From positions 25,966 to 89,965 of the forward strand of contig JAJEKV010000794.1 of the NCBI GenBank assembly GCA_021234155.1: 64,000 bases of DNA, given 5' to 3'. Below, one piece after another: positions 22,571 through 34,809 of the stretch. The notes beneath the pieces were generated by a model that saw only the letters and a program-made list of their open reading frames with translations, ran no database searches and was not told the DNA's origin. Numbering within the stretch: the stretch's first letter is position 1; each line of letters opens with the position of its first letter. The position numbers were made by a program, and so were the translations under genes. Source of the DNA: Isoetes taiwanensis (Eukaryota; Streptophyta; Lycopodiopsida; Isoetales; Isoetaceae).

Positions 22571-22599
22571 CAATGCACCGAAAAGCCATACATGTAGAA

Positions 22600-23905
22600 C
22601 TATGCGATTACAATAACAAATATGAATGAAGAGAAATATAAGTTTAAATTAGTTGAGAGCAATGCATACCTTTCACAATGCCAGGGGAAACCAAGCTGAA
22701 TTCGAATGCCCTCATCCCGGATGCAACCTTTTATGCAATTACGTCTTTCATGGACTGATAACACAAGCGTAAGAGGCAATAAGCATCTCTCGCATGGAGC
22801 TATAAACAACAAACCAGGTTTGCCAAAGCCTTGGCCACAAAGTACATGAACTGAATGTGATGAACTGCTCTATAGAAGTAGCTCCTACAGGGTAGGGCCT
22901 CGGGTGCAGAACAATAGGTCCTGCTCTCCCCATGAAATCCAAAATCTGTGAATGCCTTTCCTGAACCAATTCAATGCAATTAAGTTTTTCCTTTGCTTGT
23001 TCAATTGAGATTTCATGCCTTTCAATGTCTTTAGTTGCTTCCTCGCAAAACCAATTTCTAGCTTAGAAGAGTGTTGTTCTTTATCATGTCTACTCATAAC
23101 CAAGTCTTCCAACTTGTACTTCAACACTCCGAACATAACAGCATTTCCAGCAGGATCCTGGGACAATTTGTCAAATTCCTGTTTTGTCTCATCTATTTTC
23201 TCGGCAGATCTGGCTGCAGATCTTTGGATAGCATATCCTTTCTACCCTCAATCCGGTGATGACCTTCAATGCATCCCTCCTTTTTCTTCCGGTGCTTCTA
23301 CTTCATTCAATAGGTTAGTTTTCTCCTCCAACCCATGCTTTAAGTAATCGCTTTATTGTGTCAACATCCGATCTAGAATAAGCGGGGCTCTAATATATTC
23401 TGGCCGCAATCGATGTCCTGTTTGATAGTTGAGGATTTTGTTGTAGGGTCCTCTGTAACGCTTGTCTGGCCGAGGGTTTTGGCAAGATCTTTGGCGGTCC
23501 TAGCCACGCCCATCCAATCAACAAGCCGCCCCTTCAAGTGAAGAGCAAATGCTCGCAAAATAGGTTGAAATATAATGGTTTGTAACTTTGTTTCTTGCCA
23601 TAAACCAATTCATAATATTTAAAAAATCATCTTTCCATGCGTTCGGATTCTCCCTTCCTTGAATCCTCGTCTGCGTTTTTGGAGCTTCACCCCATACCTC
23701 GTTCATAACCATCTCTAGGTTGGGTATGTGGGGGCCTCGTGATGTTTCTCACGGAGGTCTTTGGCTTGGATCACCTCGTAACCCAAACGTAAACTCCTTG
23801 GAGGTAAAATTCCACTTGGGGAAGCACCGCATCTTGCTTGGGCTGTGGTGATGAGCAAGCACTCATCCGGGGGCGTTTTGGGGCCATAGCTAGATGAAGA
23901 ATTCG
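22600..23905 (-). pseudogene. Unidentified minus-strand gene of the transposon, frameshifted
   Basis: A plausible start is at about 23905 (MAPKRPRMSACSSPQPKQDA). Next come GEAPKTQTRIQGRENPNAWK and NIMNWFMARNKVTNHYI (23712-23518), then RLVDWMGVARTAKDLAKTLG (23558-23373). After more frame changes there is a helical, charged stretch (KYKLEDLVMSRHDKEQHSSK, FARKQLKTLKGMKSQLNKQ; 23166-22885) with coiled-coil character. The pieces lie in order on one strand and look like one decayed gene or several exons. I recognise no domain. Its 5' end is about 240 bp inside the right TIR, so it is probably driven from that end of the element. Confidence 0.4.
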
Positions 23906-24120
23906 TGATCGGAATCCAAGCGAGAGAAGGCGAGGCGGGATAGTGAACGAGAGGCAAACCAAGAAAGAATTTGGGAAAGAATTTCAAAATCCGATAATTG
24001 CGGGTTCAGAGTAGTGGATAGCCATTAATCATGGCAGTTACTAGCTGGTCATGATGACAGTTATTCCAAAAATGTGCATTCGGTACATATGTATATGTAC
24101 AAAAAGGGCTACATTTATAG

Positions 24121-24142
24121 ACACCCTTTCATGCTTTTACCC
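24121..24142 (-). repeat. Right terminal inverted repeat
   Basis: Ends GCTTTTACCC, the exact mirror of the left end. It is followed by the GCAA target copy and then resumed Ty3 sequence. Confidence 0.92.
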
Positions 24143-24239
24143 GCAAACAATACGGAGATTTTTGGTTCAAGGGGCGGGTTGTTCTGAGGAAGATGCCAAT
24201 TGGATTCTTCGTGAGTTTTCGGAGATGCGCCCATGAGGA
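24143..24239 (+). pseudogene. Ty3 copy A: 3' end of pol (second half, chromodomain-like tail)
   Basis: Continues from 14818 after removal of the transposon. It encodes TIRRFLVQGAGCSEEDANW and ends ILREFSEMRP-stop. The spacing resembles the end of a chromodomain (RR.IPEFLVKW.G...EEATW), with the usual tryptophan-bearing KW replaced by QG. In this copy EEDANW is direct; copy B has 15 extra bases at that point. Confidence 0.8.
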
Positions 24240-24266
24240 CATGGGTTGAATTTTTGGAGGAGAGAC

Positions 24267-26506
24267 TGTAACGGACCTAGGATTTTGAGGTATATTGTGG
24301 AATTATATTATTAAGGGATGCAAGGGAATAATAAATTAAAATACCATGCATGCAGAGTTAGTACGTCGTATATGCAGAGATTATACGGGCAAATATGACA
24401 AATACAGTGAATATCTTGATGCATGTGATGGTGGAACATTTTAGAATGCGATAGATTGCAGTTGGATTGCTGAAGGAGCAAGTTGTGAGCAGTACTCTGG
24501 GAGCGTGTTGGAGTGCAGAGGAAGCAAGCGGGATTTCCAGGTGGAGATCAAGACTTACACCTGGAGTTTTCTAGCATTAGTATTATCAATGATTGTCTCT
24601 GGAACCTGGCATAGATCTAGAATTGCATGATATTGGCGTGATTATAAACAAGCATGCATGGTTTGTAGATAGAGATTTTGAATAGTTAGAAGATCACCTA
24701 GTTTGTAATAGATCCAATAATCTTCATCATGTAAACCTTTTAATCCATTACAGAAGAAGTTGAGAAAGCTTAGGACGACCAGAATCCTGAAGGTTGAATC
24801 CAGAAATATTGTAGAGGCAAGAACTGGCAAAGATGGCAGAGTTTTACTCGCATGTTGTCGGCAGGACGGCGATAGAACTTGTTAATCTTGGAGTGTTAGA
24901 GATGCATGAAATAGCCCTGGAACAGGCTGATTTGGGCCTCAGGGAGGTCGATTTGGGCAAAGTAAGTAGAATCAAAGAGATCCAGACAAGTTCTAGCAGC
25001 AAATAATTTGATTTTGGTGGCCACGAACTGACCAAAAACCATCGGATTTGCCGCAAAACAGATCGAAATAGATGGAAACATCTTAGAAGCCAAATTCAGG
25101 ATGATTTGGAGGGTTAGGAGCTGGATCCGATGGCCTGGAGGCCGGAATTGGTGCTGCAGGCCGTGTGCGTCATAACAAAAACATAACAAAAATATAGTTA
25201 GTGCGAAATGATAAAATGTCAAAACATTTAGCCAAAGCGGCTAAGGTTATAAGTTAATAAGGTTAAGAAAAGATTAGTTAGGGATGAGCTAGGCTAGGGG
25301 AATTAAGCGAGAGATACAAGGCAAAGGAGTTATGAGCGGGAATAAAAGTTGGTGCTGGAGGGCATGATACTAGCTAGTTAAGTCATTGAATAAACCGTTA
25401 TTAGGATTATGAATCTAAATGAATAGACTTATTTACTTAGGGAATATTAGGAAATGATAATGAATGTTTTATTTTAAATTTATTGGTGATGGTTGCATTT
25501 TGCATTATGCCTTGTAATGGACGAAATAAATATTGAATCATGGTTGGATTCTTTCTTGTTGCATAAAGTGGGTATTATGGAATTTGCTTGATGTTGAGCT
25601 TGTTAAGGCATGTGTCATAATGATAATGAATTGTAAATGGTTACCTATGGTATATTTCTTTGATATAGACCTCTGGGGCCGGAGTCTAGGTGCGATGGTC
25701 TAGACTCACGGTTATTGCACAGTGCTATGTAAATGGTTATTGGAACATCAGGCATTGGTACATTAGGGTACAACGTCTTGCACAGTTAAGTGGTCCTTCA
25801 ATGCTGGACGCAGCGTGGATGGGTGTGTACACACGTGGTTACCCCGCCTCTATGTCACTGGCCTGATCAGCCGAGTTGACCTTGCTCACACCCAGAGGAA
25901 TATTGGTTGCAATGTTTAATGCTATGATTGCTTAGCTATTATATATGTGGTTTTGAACGTTGGAATTATGTTGCAATGGTTGTACTTATAGTGGATACTC
26001 ATGGTATAATTATGCATTGTGGATGTGCTTGTTGGACTAGTAACGTGGATTGCAGGGGCGAGGCTACGGTAAGGCTAAGTTATTATTTCTAGTTTAATGC
26101 TTTGTGTTGTTGATGCTAGACATGTCATAGATCCCTGATCCCCACTTAGTCCGTGTGACTAACCCCGTGGTTGATGGTGTAAGCAGAAGTGCGAGATGCC
26201 TCGGAGAGTAGCCAAGCTTCAGGAAGGCGAGAGTAGAAGTGTGGATTGTCAGTTAAACAAACTTGATTATTATTATTATTATATATTGGCTTGAGGCTAT
26301 AATTATTAAGAACATTAATTGTTGTGCGATGTTATTGCTGGGTAATGGGCAAGGATATTTTTGGGACCTTAGAATATACAAAGATTAAATTCTTTGCCTA
26401 AGCATAAATGTGTTAATCTCTGGAGTTCCGAAGCTTAGGTAGATCCAACGATAGAGATTGACGGGATCTCCAGTTACCGAGAGGTTAACTGGCCAGACCC
26501 GCCACA
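24267..26506 (+). repeat. Shared LTR of the Ty3 tandem (3' LTR of copy A, 5' LTR of copy B)
   Basis: 2240 bp, beginning TGTAACGG and ending CCGCCACA, an imperfect TG..CA inverted terminus. Upstream is the pol end of copy A with its purine-rich GGAGGAGAGAC. Downstream are the primer-binding site and gag of copy B. It matches 38650-40694 along its length with scattered substitutions and small indels (for example two small losses near 38750 and 39080 against 24350 and 24690). No reading frame of note. Confidence 0.9.
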
Positions 26507-26507
26507 G

Positions 26508-26520
26508 TTAGTATCAGAGC
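26508..26520 (+). promoter_or_regulatory. Primer-binding site of Ty3 copy B
   Basis: TTAGTATCAGAGC, one base from TGGTATCAGAGC, the usual complement of the initiator methionine tRNA 3' end in plant LTR elements. It lies 1 bp after the LTR. Confidence 0.85.
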
Positions 26521-26593
26521 AAAGTTTGGATTAGTGGATTATAGGATTTTTTATTATTGATGATATTTGCTATGGTTCCAGATTCTTGTAGAG

Positions 26594-27711
26594 ATGAGTT
26601 CCCCAGGAGGATCCCCGGGAAGAGCTGGACATGCTGGTGACGCTGGGCCTAGTTGCAGCATAGTGCGTCGCAACAGAAGATATCAGCTGACAAGGCAGTG
26701 GAGAAGGTGCTTAAAGATACTAAGAGGGAAGTATTTACTGGAGAGAATGTTACAGGGGATGATGCGGACTCATGGCTTCGTGGGGTTGAGTTTTACTTTA
26801 AACTCATCAATGCTGAAGACTCTGTCAAAGCCGTATTGGCTCAGGCGATGTTGGGGGGATTTGCTAGAGTATGGTGGGAGAATTACTTATGGGACATAAA
26901 TAAAGTTGCAGGCCGTAAGGTGCAACTTGGCAAGAGTTTAAAACCGCCTTTGAAGGACACTTCATGCCTCCCTCGATACAAAGTAGACAAGATGAATGAG
27001 TTTTTGGACCCTGACACAAAAAGGACAAAGGGGTAATATAATGAGAGTTTCGTAAGGTTGCAAGATCATTGTCCTTTTGAGGATAAGGAGAAGCTCGTGG
27101 TTCGATTTGTGAAGGGTTTGCAGGTTGACATTAAGAGTACAATGTCAGGTGTATCCTACAAGGATTTGGAGGAAGTATTCAGAATTGCAAAGAATCGTGA
27201 ATCTGACCTAGCTGAGAAGGCAACTTTGGAGAATGCTAAGAAGAGACAAGTTCCTTCCACATGGGCAGACTAGTGGACCTATGAGTAGAGGTAGATCCCT
27301 TAGTCGAGGAGGGATGGCGGCCCAGACTTAGTATGCAGGAGGGCAGTCAAAATTGAGGATCGCGGCTTATGTATGCACCTTTGAATGATGAAACTAGGGA
27401 AAAGTGTATCAATGAGAATCGATGTTTTAGGTGCAGAGAAGTTGGTCATTATGGACGAGATTGTCCGAGAAGATGGGTAGATAGTACCGCCTTATCCGCA
27501 TGTTCTCAACATGGAGGGCAAACAACCCAGTGGTCCATGTCAAATTCTAGTGATGCTTATGGACGGGGCCAAGGCAAAGGAAACCCAGGCCGAGGTAACA
27601 GGGGTGGTCGTGGAGGTTTTTGGGACAATAACAGGGGTGGCAGAGGACAAGCTAGAGGAGATAATAGGATCATAGCACAAGCCAACCCTGCAGTTGAAGT
27701 TAGGGCTGCTC
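26594..27711 (+). pseudogene. Ty3 copy B gag (nucleocapsid), split by a LINE
   Basis: A likely ATG at 26594 (MSSPGGSPGRAGHAGD) is followed by a frame change near 26650. The capsid region reads REVFTGENVTGDDADSWLRG and ARVWWENYLWDI (26653-27036), then VVRFVKGLQVDIKSTMSG (27058-27273). The nucleocapsid has a CCHC knuckle, CFRCREVGHYGRDC, at about 27423-27466, followed by Gly/Arg repeats (GRGNRGGRGGFW). Stops at 27034 and 27271 break the ORF. The frame continues into LINE sequence at 27716 and then in phase to the protease part at 34812. Typical of plant Ty3 gag; inactive here. Confidence 0.85.
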
Positions 27712-27740
27712 GAATCACGGGCCCTCCTGAATTTTCCGCA

Positions 27741-30131
27741 ATGGTCTCCAATTTACCTAAAAACCCTAAACATTTGGCTATTCTACACGCATTCGCGAAT
27801 CTTCCCGCCTCCGATCGATCCTCAGTGCTCCAAAATCTGATCTCCTTTCAAGATCAGCCTTCCGATACAATCCTTTTTGGGAACTTTGACAATCTGCTTC
27901 CTTCCTCGTCTACAATGGATCCAATTTCTCATCGCGTTCCGCATTGGGATAACCTTTCTGCTGATCCCGATCATAGGGGTATCCTTCATCGCATAAATCC
28001 TGTCACTCAAGCCCCTGTTCCTTATGGAGTTGCAAGAGGCCACCAAGAGATCCGCTCAAATGAAGAATTGGATGAAAGACTCAAGCGCACCACAATTCCT
28101 CATCTCAAAGACCGGAAGTTAAACATCTACCATGGTATTTCTCTAAATCTTCCGGTTGTTCATTCAAAAATTCATGCTTTATCAAACTCTACTGTGATTA
28201 TTAAAGTTCAAAAAACTGCATGAAATTAGATAAATTGTGGGCCTTTCTTCAGCCTTCATAAAGGCATCCTTATTCGGGCTATATATTGGCTCAATTATCC
28301 CTACATTATGCTTGAATGTGGGAATTCTAAATCAGCCAATTTCTTTCTGAACTTTGGTCCCTTGACCTATGAGACCTCTCAATTGATCTTCCTTAAATGG
28401 CATCCAAAGCTTGATATTGATCAAATGAATAATTTATGCATTGCTTCCACATCATTATTTGGCCTGAATCCAATATATTGGGATGAAGATTGCTTTAAAC
28501 TCCTCTTTAACTCTATTGGAACTTATATTTCCACCTTAATACTCCCTACCAAACCTCTCGAAGCTTTGTTCAAACTTGGATCTATCCAAAGATATACCCC
28601 TATCCATTCCTTTTACAGATGCCTTTGGCCATGAATCTTTATTAAGTCTTAGATGGTCTGGACTGCCCTCACAATGTCAGAAATGCACTCATAGGCATTT
28701 CTGGTACTCAGAATGCAAACTGATAACAGAGAATCCTCAAGTCAACAGACCTCATCAAGTTGCTCAGGTTCCAGATAAGGATCCCAATCATCATGCTTTA
28801 AGTGATAAGTCTACTAAAAGCACTCGCAACAAATGGAAATAGTGATCCCCGTTTCAAAAGGCTGCCGTAAGATGATAGATTCAAATGGACAAAAGTCAAT
28901 GGAAGCTACAAGAGAATCCAGAAAAACAAGGCTGTTCGTGATGAAATGAGAGTCAAAGACAAAGTATGTGAAGAAGAGTTCTCAATTCCTTCAAAAACTC
29001 GAACCCTAACAATTGGTGAGCCAAAACTTCTAGTCAAAGGTATTATTTGGAAAAACTCCTCGAGCTCTCGATATGTTAAATTTCACTGAAAGTGAAATAA
29101 TCAAGGAGGCCAAAGAGGCCAAAAAATCAAGAAAAAGGTCAATGTTCCAACAGCCTTATGGATTATCCTATCAAGAATAAAAGTAAGAGTGGGTCATTAA
29201 CTACAAAAATCTAAGGGACAAATCAAAGTTTCATTTGAATTCCTCTCGTGTGAATTCACATGTTAAAATACGATTGTCGCCTAATCCGAATCAGCAAGAC
29301 AAAAAGTCGATGAGACTATAATGGACAATCATTTGTCCAATATCAATGATCAAAGTATCGCAGATTTGACTCAAGAGTCGAGAACATCGACAAGTCAACT
29401 TCAAAGTCAATCTGCTCTAATCCTTTCCGTGTATTATCCGACCTTAATGGTAAGCTTGATTCTGAATTAAATAATAGCAAAAAAGTGTTTCCCAAAATTG
29501 TCCCTCACCTTTCCATCCCTTAGCCACTCCTCATATACATACTCACTGGCCGGGTACAAACATTGAAGAGCTGCCCTCCCTAATTGACCTTGACTCTCCC
29601 GTGATGGATTCCTCTATAAGTCCAATCGGAATATCGATAAGTTTGTCGAAAGCGGATGGCCTCTCTCGCAAAATCTCGCTCCATAAATTTCACTTTTGAA
29701 GGGACTTACAATAAATGAGATGGGGAATGATTCAAGACCGCTACGATTGCTCGATTTTGTTCCCGATAATTCCTGAAGACACTCAAATTGTGGAGCTTCA
29801 AGAAAAAGAAAGTACCAGGCAAGTTCTTACTTCTGCTCCTTCAAATGTTAATGTAAACCCTATTAACATTAATCCTATGTTTCAATTCTTTCCTGGAGGA
29901 TGTTCTGATTATAGTGATAATGATGGTTTTGGGAGTGACAAAGAGAACTGGGATAAAAAAGAATATTTAAATGAAAATTTTAGTATTGATCCTAAATCTG
30001 AGAAGAGTCAGTCTGTGAAAAAATCATCTAAAAAGGATGGAGATAAACTGGGATTGATCTTGTCTGGTCTAAATAAAAATCCTGCTCAAAATACCAGAAG
30101 TAAGAGAAAATCAAGAAAGAATAGATTATAA
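27741..30131 (+). pseudogene. LINE ORF1, degenerate
   Basis: Begins MVSNLPKNPKHLAILHAF. Residues 1-160 are open to 28223. The next pieces are 28308-28634 (SLFGLNPIYWDEDCFKLL, LGSIQRYTPI, like the DUF4283 region of plant LINE ORF1) and 28576-28842, with LPSQCQKCTHRHFWYSEC, a CCHC-like knuckle with the histidine displaced. The central part 28842-29715 is shattered. The last part, 29715-30131, is open and ends in a basic tail (NTRSKRKSRKNRL). The role in the family is RNA binding in the retrotransposition particle. A stop is followed 27 bp later by ORF2. Confidence 0.65.
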
Positions 30132-30158
30132 ATTGCCTTTTCTATCTTCCTTCTTATA

Positions 30159-33100
30159 ATGAAGATCCTTTCCTGGAACCTTAGAGGCATAAAAGGTCCT
30201 TTGAAAAGAAGAAGGGCTATTGCTCAAATCAGGATGTATAATGCTGATATAATCCTTCTTCAGGAGCTTAAACTTCCCTCTTTTGAATGTAGCAATTTGG
30301 GGGATTGGATATACCCTTCTTCTTCTTCAATCTGGATTAACTCTTCTGGGGCTAGTGGTGGTTTGGCCATTGTTTGGAAAAAAGACATCAAGCATTCCTC
30401 TTTCTACAATAGCCCTTCCAAAGCTTGGCAGGCTATGATTTGCTCTGTCTCGAATTCCAATTTTGGAATCATCAATATATATGCCCCTACCTCTCCAAAA
30501 GATAGGGAACCTATATGGAGTGAAATTAATAGTTGGTTGGAATCTCAAACTATAGACAACTGGATTGTTGCTGGAGACTTCAATAATACCCCTTCTTGGG
30601 ATTTTAAGTTGGGAAATAAAATAAATATGTCCTCAACTGAAAAGCAGAACTGGGATCTGCTTATCTCTGATAACAATCTCATTCATATTCCCTCTTCCAC
30701 TGCCACCTACACATGGTCTAATAAGCAAAAAGATAGAGCAAGGGTTTATTGCACTCTTGATGATTTTATGTTTCCAATCCATCTACTGACCTTTTGGGAC
30801 AATAGTTATGTAACAAGTGATGAAGGAACCTCCATTTTCGACCATCAGCCTCAATTCCTTCATACCTCCCATGCTATTAGGATTCAAAGAGAAGGGAGCA
30901 CTCCTTATAAATTTAACTCTTCTCTTTCGAGAATGAAAATTTCTGCTCCCAATTCGGAACTTTCTATGATGAGTGACCATTAGGTTTCTTTGGTAACTCT
31001 ATGCCTCCTATGAAGCTTTTCTACTCTAAAATCAAGGAAGTCAAAAGATGGATTAAGAACTGGTCTAAGCTTATCAAAGATAAGTGCAGCAAGGAAAACC
31101 AGCTCCTCATGTATATGAAAGAAATTAGATCCTTACTCCAAAATGATCCTTCCAGCTCTAACCTTCAAGTAGGGGAAGAAATTCTTGAGAGAAAAATTAA
31201 AAGTATTGAGGAGATTGAAGCTAAAGGCTCTGCAATTAGATGCAAGATTAAATATACTAATGATATGGACTCGCTCCCTCAGTTTTTTCTTCGTGGTAGC
31301 CAAAAGTAGAGTTCTTAGAAACTCCATTATTGAGACTATTGATGATCGGGATATTAAATATAATTCTCATTCGACATTGCCAATTTCTTCAAGAGTAGAT
31401 ACATGGACCTTTTAAAGACAAACCAATTCCTCCCAATGAGATCTCGGATGCAAATGACTTTTATTCCTTAGTCAATAATATTTTACCTGATCCTCTGGAA
31501 TCCATGGACGAAGTCTCCGGGCTGCCATTCCTTCCCATAATGAGATATATGACACCCTCAAGTCCTTTAGTAATGGTAAATCTCCTGGCCCCCGATGGTT
31601 TCCCTCCTGAATTTTATATCAAATTCTGGGACATTCTCAGAAATGACCTGATCTCTCTAGTTACTGCCTTCTGGAACTCTAATCATCTTCATCCTTCTAT
31701 TTCCAAATTGGCTCGATAACTTTGGTTCCTAAGGTTGATCACCCTTCAAAGTTCCAAGACCTGAGACCAATCTCTCTCACAAACACTACATATAAACTTT
31801 GTGCCAAGATCATTGCTCTCAGGATCAAAAACTTCCTTCAAAGAAATATTAGCCCAACTCAATCTGCTTTTCTTCCAAATAGATTCATTCTGGATAACTA
31901 TGTGGCTGCTATGGAGGGTCTGCACTGGAATAAAATTTCAAATCAAAATTGCATTCTCCTTAAATTAGATTTCAAGAGAGCATTTGATTCTGTTAGGTGG
32001 GATTTTCTGGATTTTGCAATGTCCAAAATTGGTTTCCATCCAAAGATCATTAATCTTATTCATGGTCTGAATGCTAGATCGAACTCAGCTATTCTTATAA
32101 ATGGTGTCCCCACTAGTTTCTTCCCTCTCTCTTGTGGAGTAAGGCAAGGATGCCCTCTTGCTCCCTATTTATTCTTAGTGGCTGCTGAACTCCTAACTAA
32201 GGTTGTTTTGCATTATCAGAATTCAGCTCATTTAAAAGGCCTAAATCTACCAAATTCCAATGATAGTATCACCATTCTCCAATATGCTGATGACACCTTC
32301 TCCTTTCTTGATGCTGATCTTCAAAACATCAATCTCTTCCTCAAGATTTTAGGTCAATTCTCTGCCTGATCTGGTATCCATTTGAACTTGAACAAAAGTT
32401 TGATTATTGGAGATGTCAATACTCCAACTTTAGCTGGGATAAATGTCCTCCCCTCCAATCAGGCAACCAAGCTTCTAGGTATGCCTCTTGCTATGGATCA
32501 TACTATCAAAGGTCTTTGGGATCCTATCCTTCTGAGAATAAAAAAGAAACTGAACAATTACAGGAACTATCTTTCTCTAGCAGGCAGAACTATTATTGCT
32601 AATCTTTGTTCTTGCTAGCTCTCATGTATACTTCTCAACAGCCTTGGTGGCTCCAAAATGTGTCTATCCGGAGCTTGAGAAAATCCTAAACTTTATTTGG
32701 AAAGGTAGTCATTTGGTCAATGGAATTCTATCTGCAAGTTTTAAATCTTCGGTGGTTTAGGATGCAAAAATCTTTTCGTGACAAGCACAAGCTCTTCTTT
32801 GGGAAGTTTATATGGAAATCAATTCATGGGAATCCTTCTCCTACTGTAAATTCATCAGATATTGGATTAATCTGAAGTCATCCTCATGGTCACCCTCTAT
32901 TCAAGACTTGCTCCCTCATTACGCCTTCAATCAGGTTGAGACGCCACTAATATTTCTCCCCTTATGTGTAATCTTATCAAGGCTTGGAATGTGATCTCCT
33001 AACTTCCATTTTATTGCTAGGGAAAAGCTTCATGAAGATACTACAATCTTCGGAATCCAATTTTAGTTGAGCAAAATTCTCCTGTTCTTGCCATCAAGCA

Positions 33101-33956
33101 TCCTAGAATATATAAGAAGTGGTCTGAGGCTGGTTTCCTTTACCTTAAGGACTTGATTATTGATGGGAGAGTTATCTCTTGGACTAGACTGAAGGGTATG
33201 ATTGGAGGTACATCATCTGATAAAAAAATCTATGCTCTTATTAAACCCTTTCTCACAAACTTATCCCCCAATCCTGATAAACCTGATTGGACTATAAAAG
33301 GAAAAGGAGTCTACAAAGTGAAGGATGTATATAATGCTATGTCCTCTAACATGGATAATTGCAAAGCTATGCTAAAATGGTCTATTTCTTATGATCAGCT
33401 TAAGAGTCTTTTCCATAATGTTTGGAATTCCTATTGTCCTCCAAAAATTTCTTATTTTATCTGGTTACTTGCTAATGGCAGTCTGAATAATCTGGTCTCT
33501 GTTTCCAAAAGAAATCCTAACATCTCAGCAAATTGCCCCTTAAACTGTAATAATCTAGAGGACTTTTCTCATATTTTCTTTTGCTGTAAGTTAGATGATT
33601 TTTGGAACTGGATTGCTGCTAGATTTAGTATTGGGAATAATGGAGATCTTCTCTCCCTTATTCAACATAATGATATGTTTACAAATTCAATCATTTACAT
33701 AGCTTTATGGAATATTTGGAAAGCAAGAAATCGTGTGTTATATGGTCATAAGAATCCTTCTATCTTTTGGATTAAGATGCATTTTCAGTTTGACTTTGAG
33801 ACTATTGCAACTGCTCATAAAAAGAAATTTGGTACTAACTTTGACAGGAAATGGGAGGTCTTTGGGCAGTTTAGGGGACACTACAGTTTATTTGCTTCAA
33901 ATCTTAATGTTGTGGATTCTAATTTGTTTCTCACTGATGATCCTAGAGTATCTTGA
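30159..33956 (+). pseudogene. LINE ORF2: APE endonuclease, reverse transcriptase, zf-RVT
   Basis: The endonuclease (30159-30983) opens MKILSWNLRGIKGPL, with the catalytic LLQELK, IINIYAPTS and VAGDFNNTPSWD in order. The late SDH motif is changed to FDHQPQF. After a linker, the reverse transcriptase (31504-32618) has LRPISLTNTTYKLCAKI, LKLDFKRAFDSVRWDFL, GVRQGCPLAPYLF and YADDT, so the active-site aspartates are present. A TGA at 32368-32370 replaces the tryptophan of the usual FSxWSG. The zf-RVT (33153-33956) shows YCPPKISYFIWLLANG and a CPLNC..HIFFCC pattern. Other stops near 31310, 32616 and 32757 are present. The family copies its own mRNA by target-primed reverse transcription; this copy cannot. 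Confidence 0.9.
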
Positions 33957-34778
33957 ATTCCTGCGTGGAGAGGGGAGAAACAAATTCGACAGCAGCCAGT
34001 CTCCTTTCAGTCAGACTTCAACTGATCACATTATGGAGAATGACATTGCCTCCTCTATGGATTCTTTTCTCATGAAAAAAGGGCATAGGAGACATCTGAA
34101 AGAAAGTGAAGATATGTGGGCGAGCATTTTTTGCAGAGAGGTTGTGCAACTTCATTGCCTTTGGATGTTTCTGTCAGTCAACAATTTCCTTCTCAATGAG
34201 ACTCAGCTGACTAGGTACAGAACCATGTACTATAACCACAAACTGTTGGCCGACCTCTATGGTTCTCTTCTTTTGCTCTTGGAAGGAAGAGACATGTTCC
34301 GTCTATGCTATCATAACAATTGGGCACCCAATCATTATCTTTTCGGGACTACGGATGGATTCAATGCATACTTCAATTCTGTTTTCTCATCCCAGACCTG
34401 ATATACCCTTGTTGTTGGCCCATCCTCCAGGAAACACGTCTTTGCTCTTATTTGATTTAGTGCTGGCTTACCTTTTTGGTGGATTCAATTTTGGCAGGTT
34501 ATCAATTTTCTCTCAAGGTTATCAAATTCTACACGGCATTGCAGAGGTTACAAAATTTTTCTATACTCCAAGAATGGGAGTACCATCGGATCTTCTTAAG
34601 TGTAGCTGCTCATTATTCTGTCTCATCCTTTTCACTGGATACAAACTATTCTAAGTGTCCTGTTATTACTGTTATTGGCTGATTCTGATACACTTTTTGG
34701 TATGCTTAGTTTAAGGGCATGCTATTACATTGTATCTCCGAGATTTTATAATTAATGACAAAACCAACTCTTACTTTC

Positions 34779-34807
<29 letters not shown>
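33957..34807 (+). other. LINE 3' untranslated region and poly(A)
   Basis: About 820 bp after ORF2 with only chance frames (one of 222 codons overlaps ORF2 in another frame). It ends with 29 A immediately before the resumed Ty3 sequence. Confidence 0.75.

Positions 34808-34809
<2 letters not shown>

Larger units (their letters stand above)
14819..24142 (+). mobile_element. 9.3-kb TIR DNA transposon inserted in Ty3 copy A
   Basis: The ends are perfect inverted repeats of 22 bp, beginning GGGTAAAAGCATGAAAGGGT. They are flanked by the direct repeat GCAA (14815-14818 and 24143-24146). Removing the element and one GCAA restores the Ty3 reading frame (RRQTIRRFLV), as judged against copy B (RRRTIRRFLV). 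The element is therefore precisely bounded. It holds a plus-strand transposase-like gene with SDG and HGKG motifs, three clusters of ATGTACAT palindromes, and minus-strand spliced coding sequence. A 4-bp duplication is unlike hAT (8), MULE (9), CACTA (3) or Tc1 (TA). Sola-, Ginger- and Academ-type elements are the superfamilies I know with about 4 bp; assignment is open. Frameshifts indicate that this copy is not autonomous. Confidence 0.85.
27716..34807 (+). mobile_element. 7.1-kb L1-type LINE inserted in Ty3 copy B gag
   Basis: The element starts at 27716 with CACGGGCCCT and ends in 29 A (34779-34807). The tetranucleotide GAAT lies on both sides (27712-27715 and 34808-34811). Removing the LINE and one GAAT restores an open Ty3 frame (AARMCMYAAVDQ). 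It has two cistrons: an ORF1 with a DUF4283-like segment and a zinc knuckle, and an ORF2 with endonuclease, reverse transcriptase and zf-RVT. ORF1 starts only 25 bp from the 5' end, so either the 5' UTR is missing or very short. Numerous stops make this copy dead. Confidence 0.9.

Noticed and set aside
14819-24142. Interpretation as CACTA, hAT or Helitron
   Set aside because: Termini are not CACTA, the target duplication is 4 and not 3 or 8 bp, and there is no CTRR hairpin end.
27369-28223. A single 284-codon gene with a zinc knuckle
   Set aside because: It is a chimera of Ty3 gag and LINE ORF1 across the insertion point at 27716.
33733-34401. 222-codon ORF
   Set aside because: The first third overlaps ORF2 in another frame and the rest is LINE 3' untranslated sequence.
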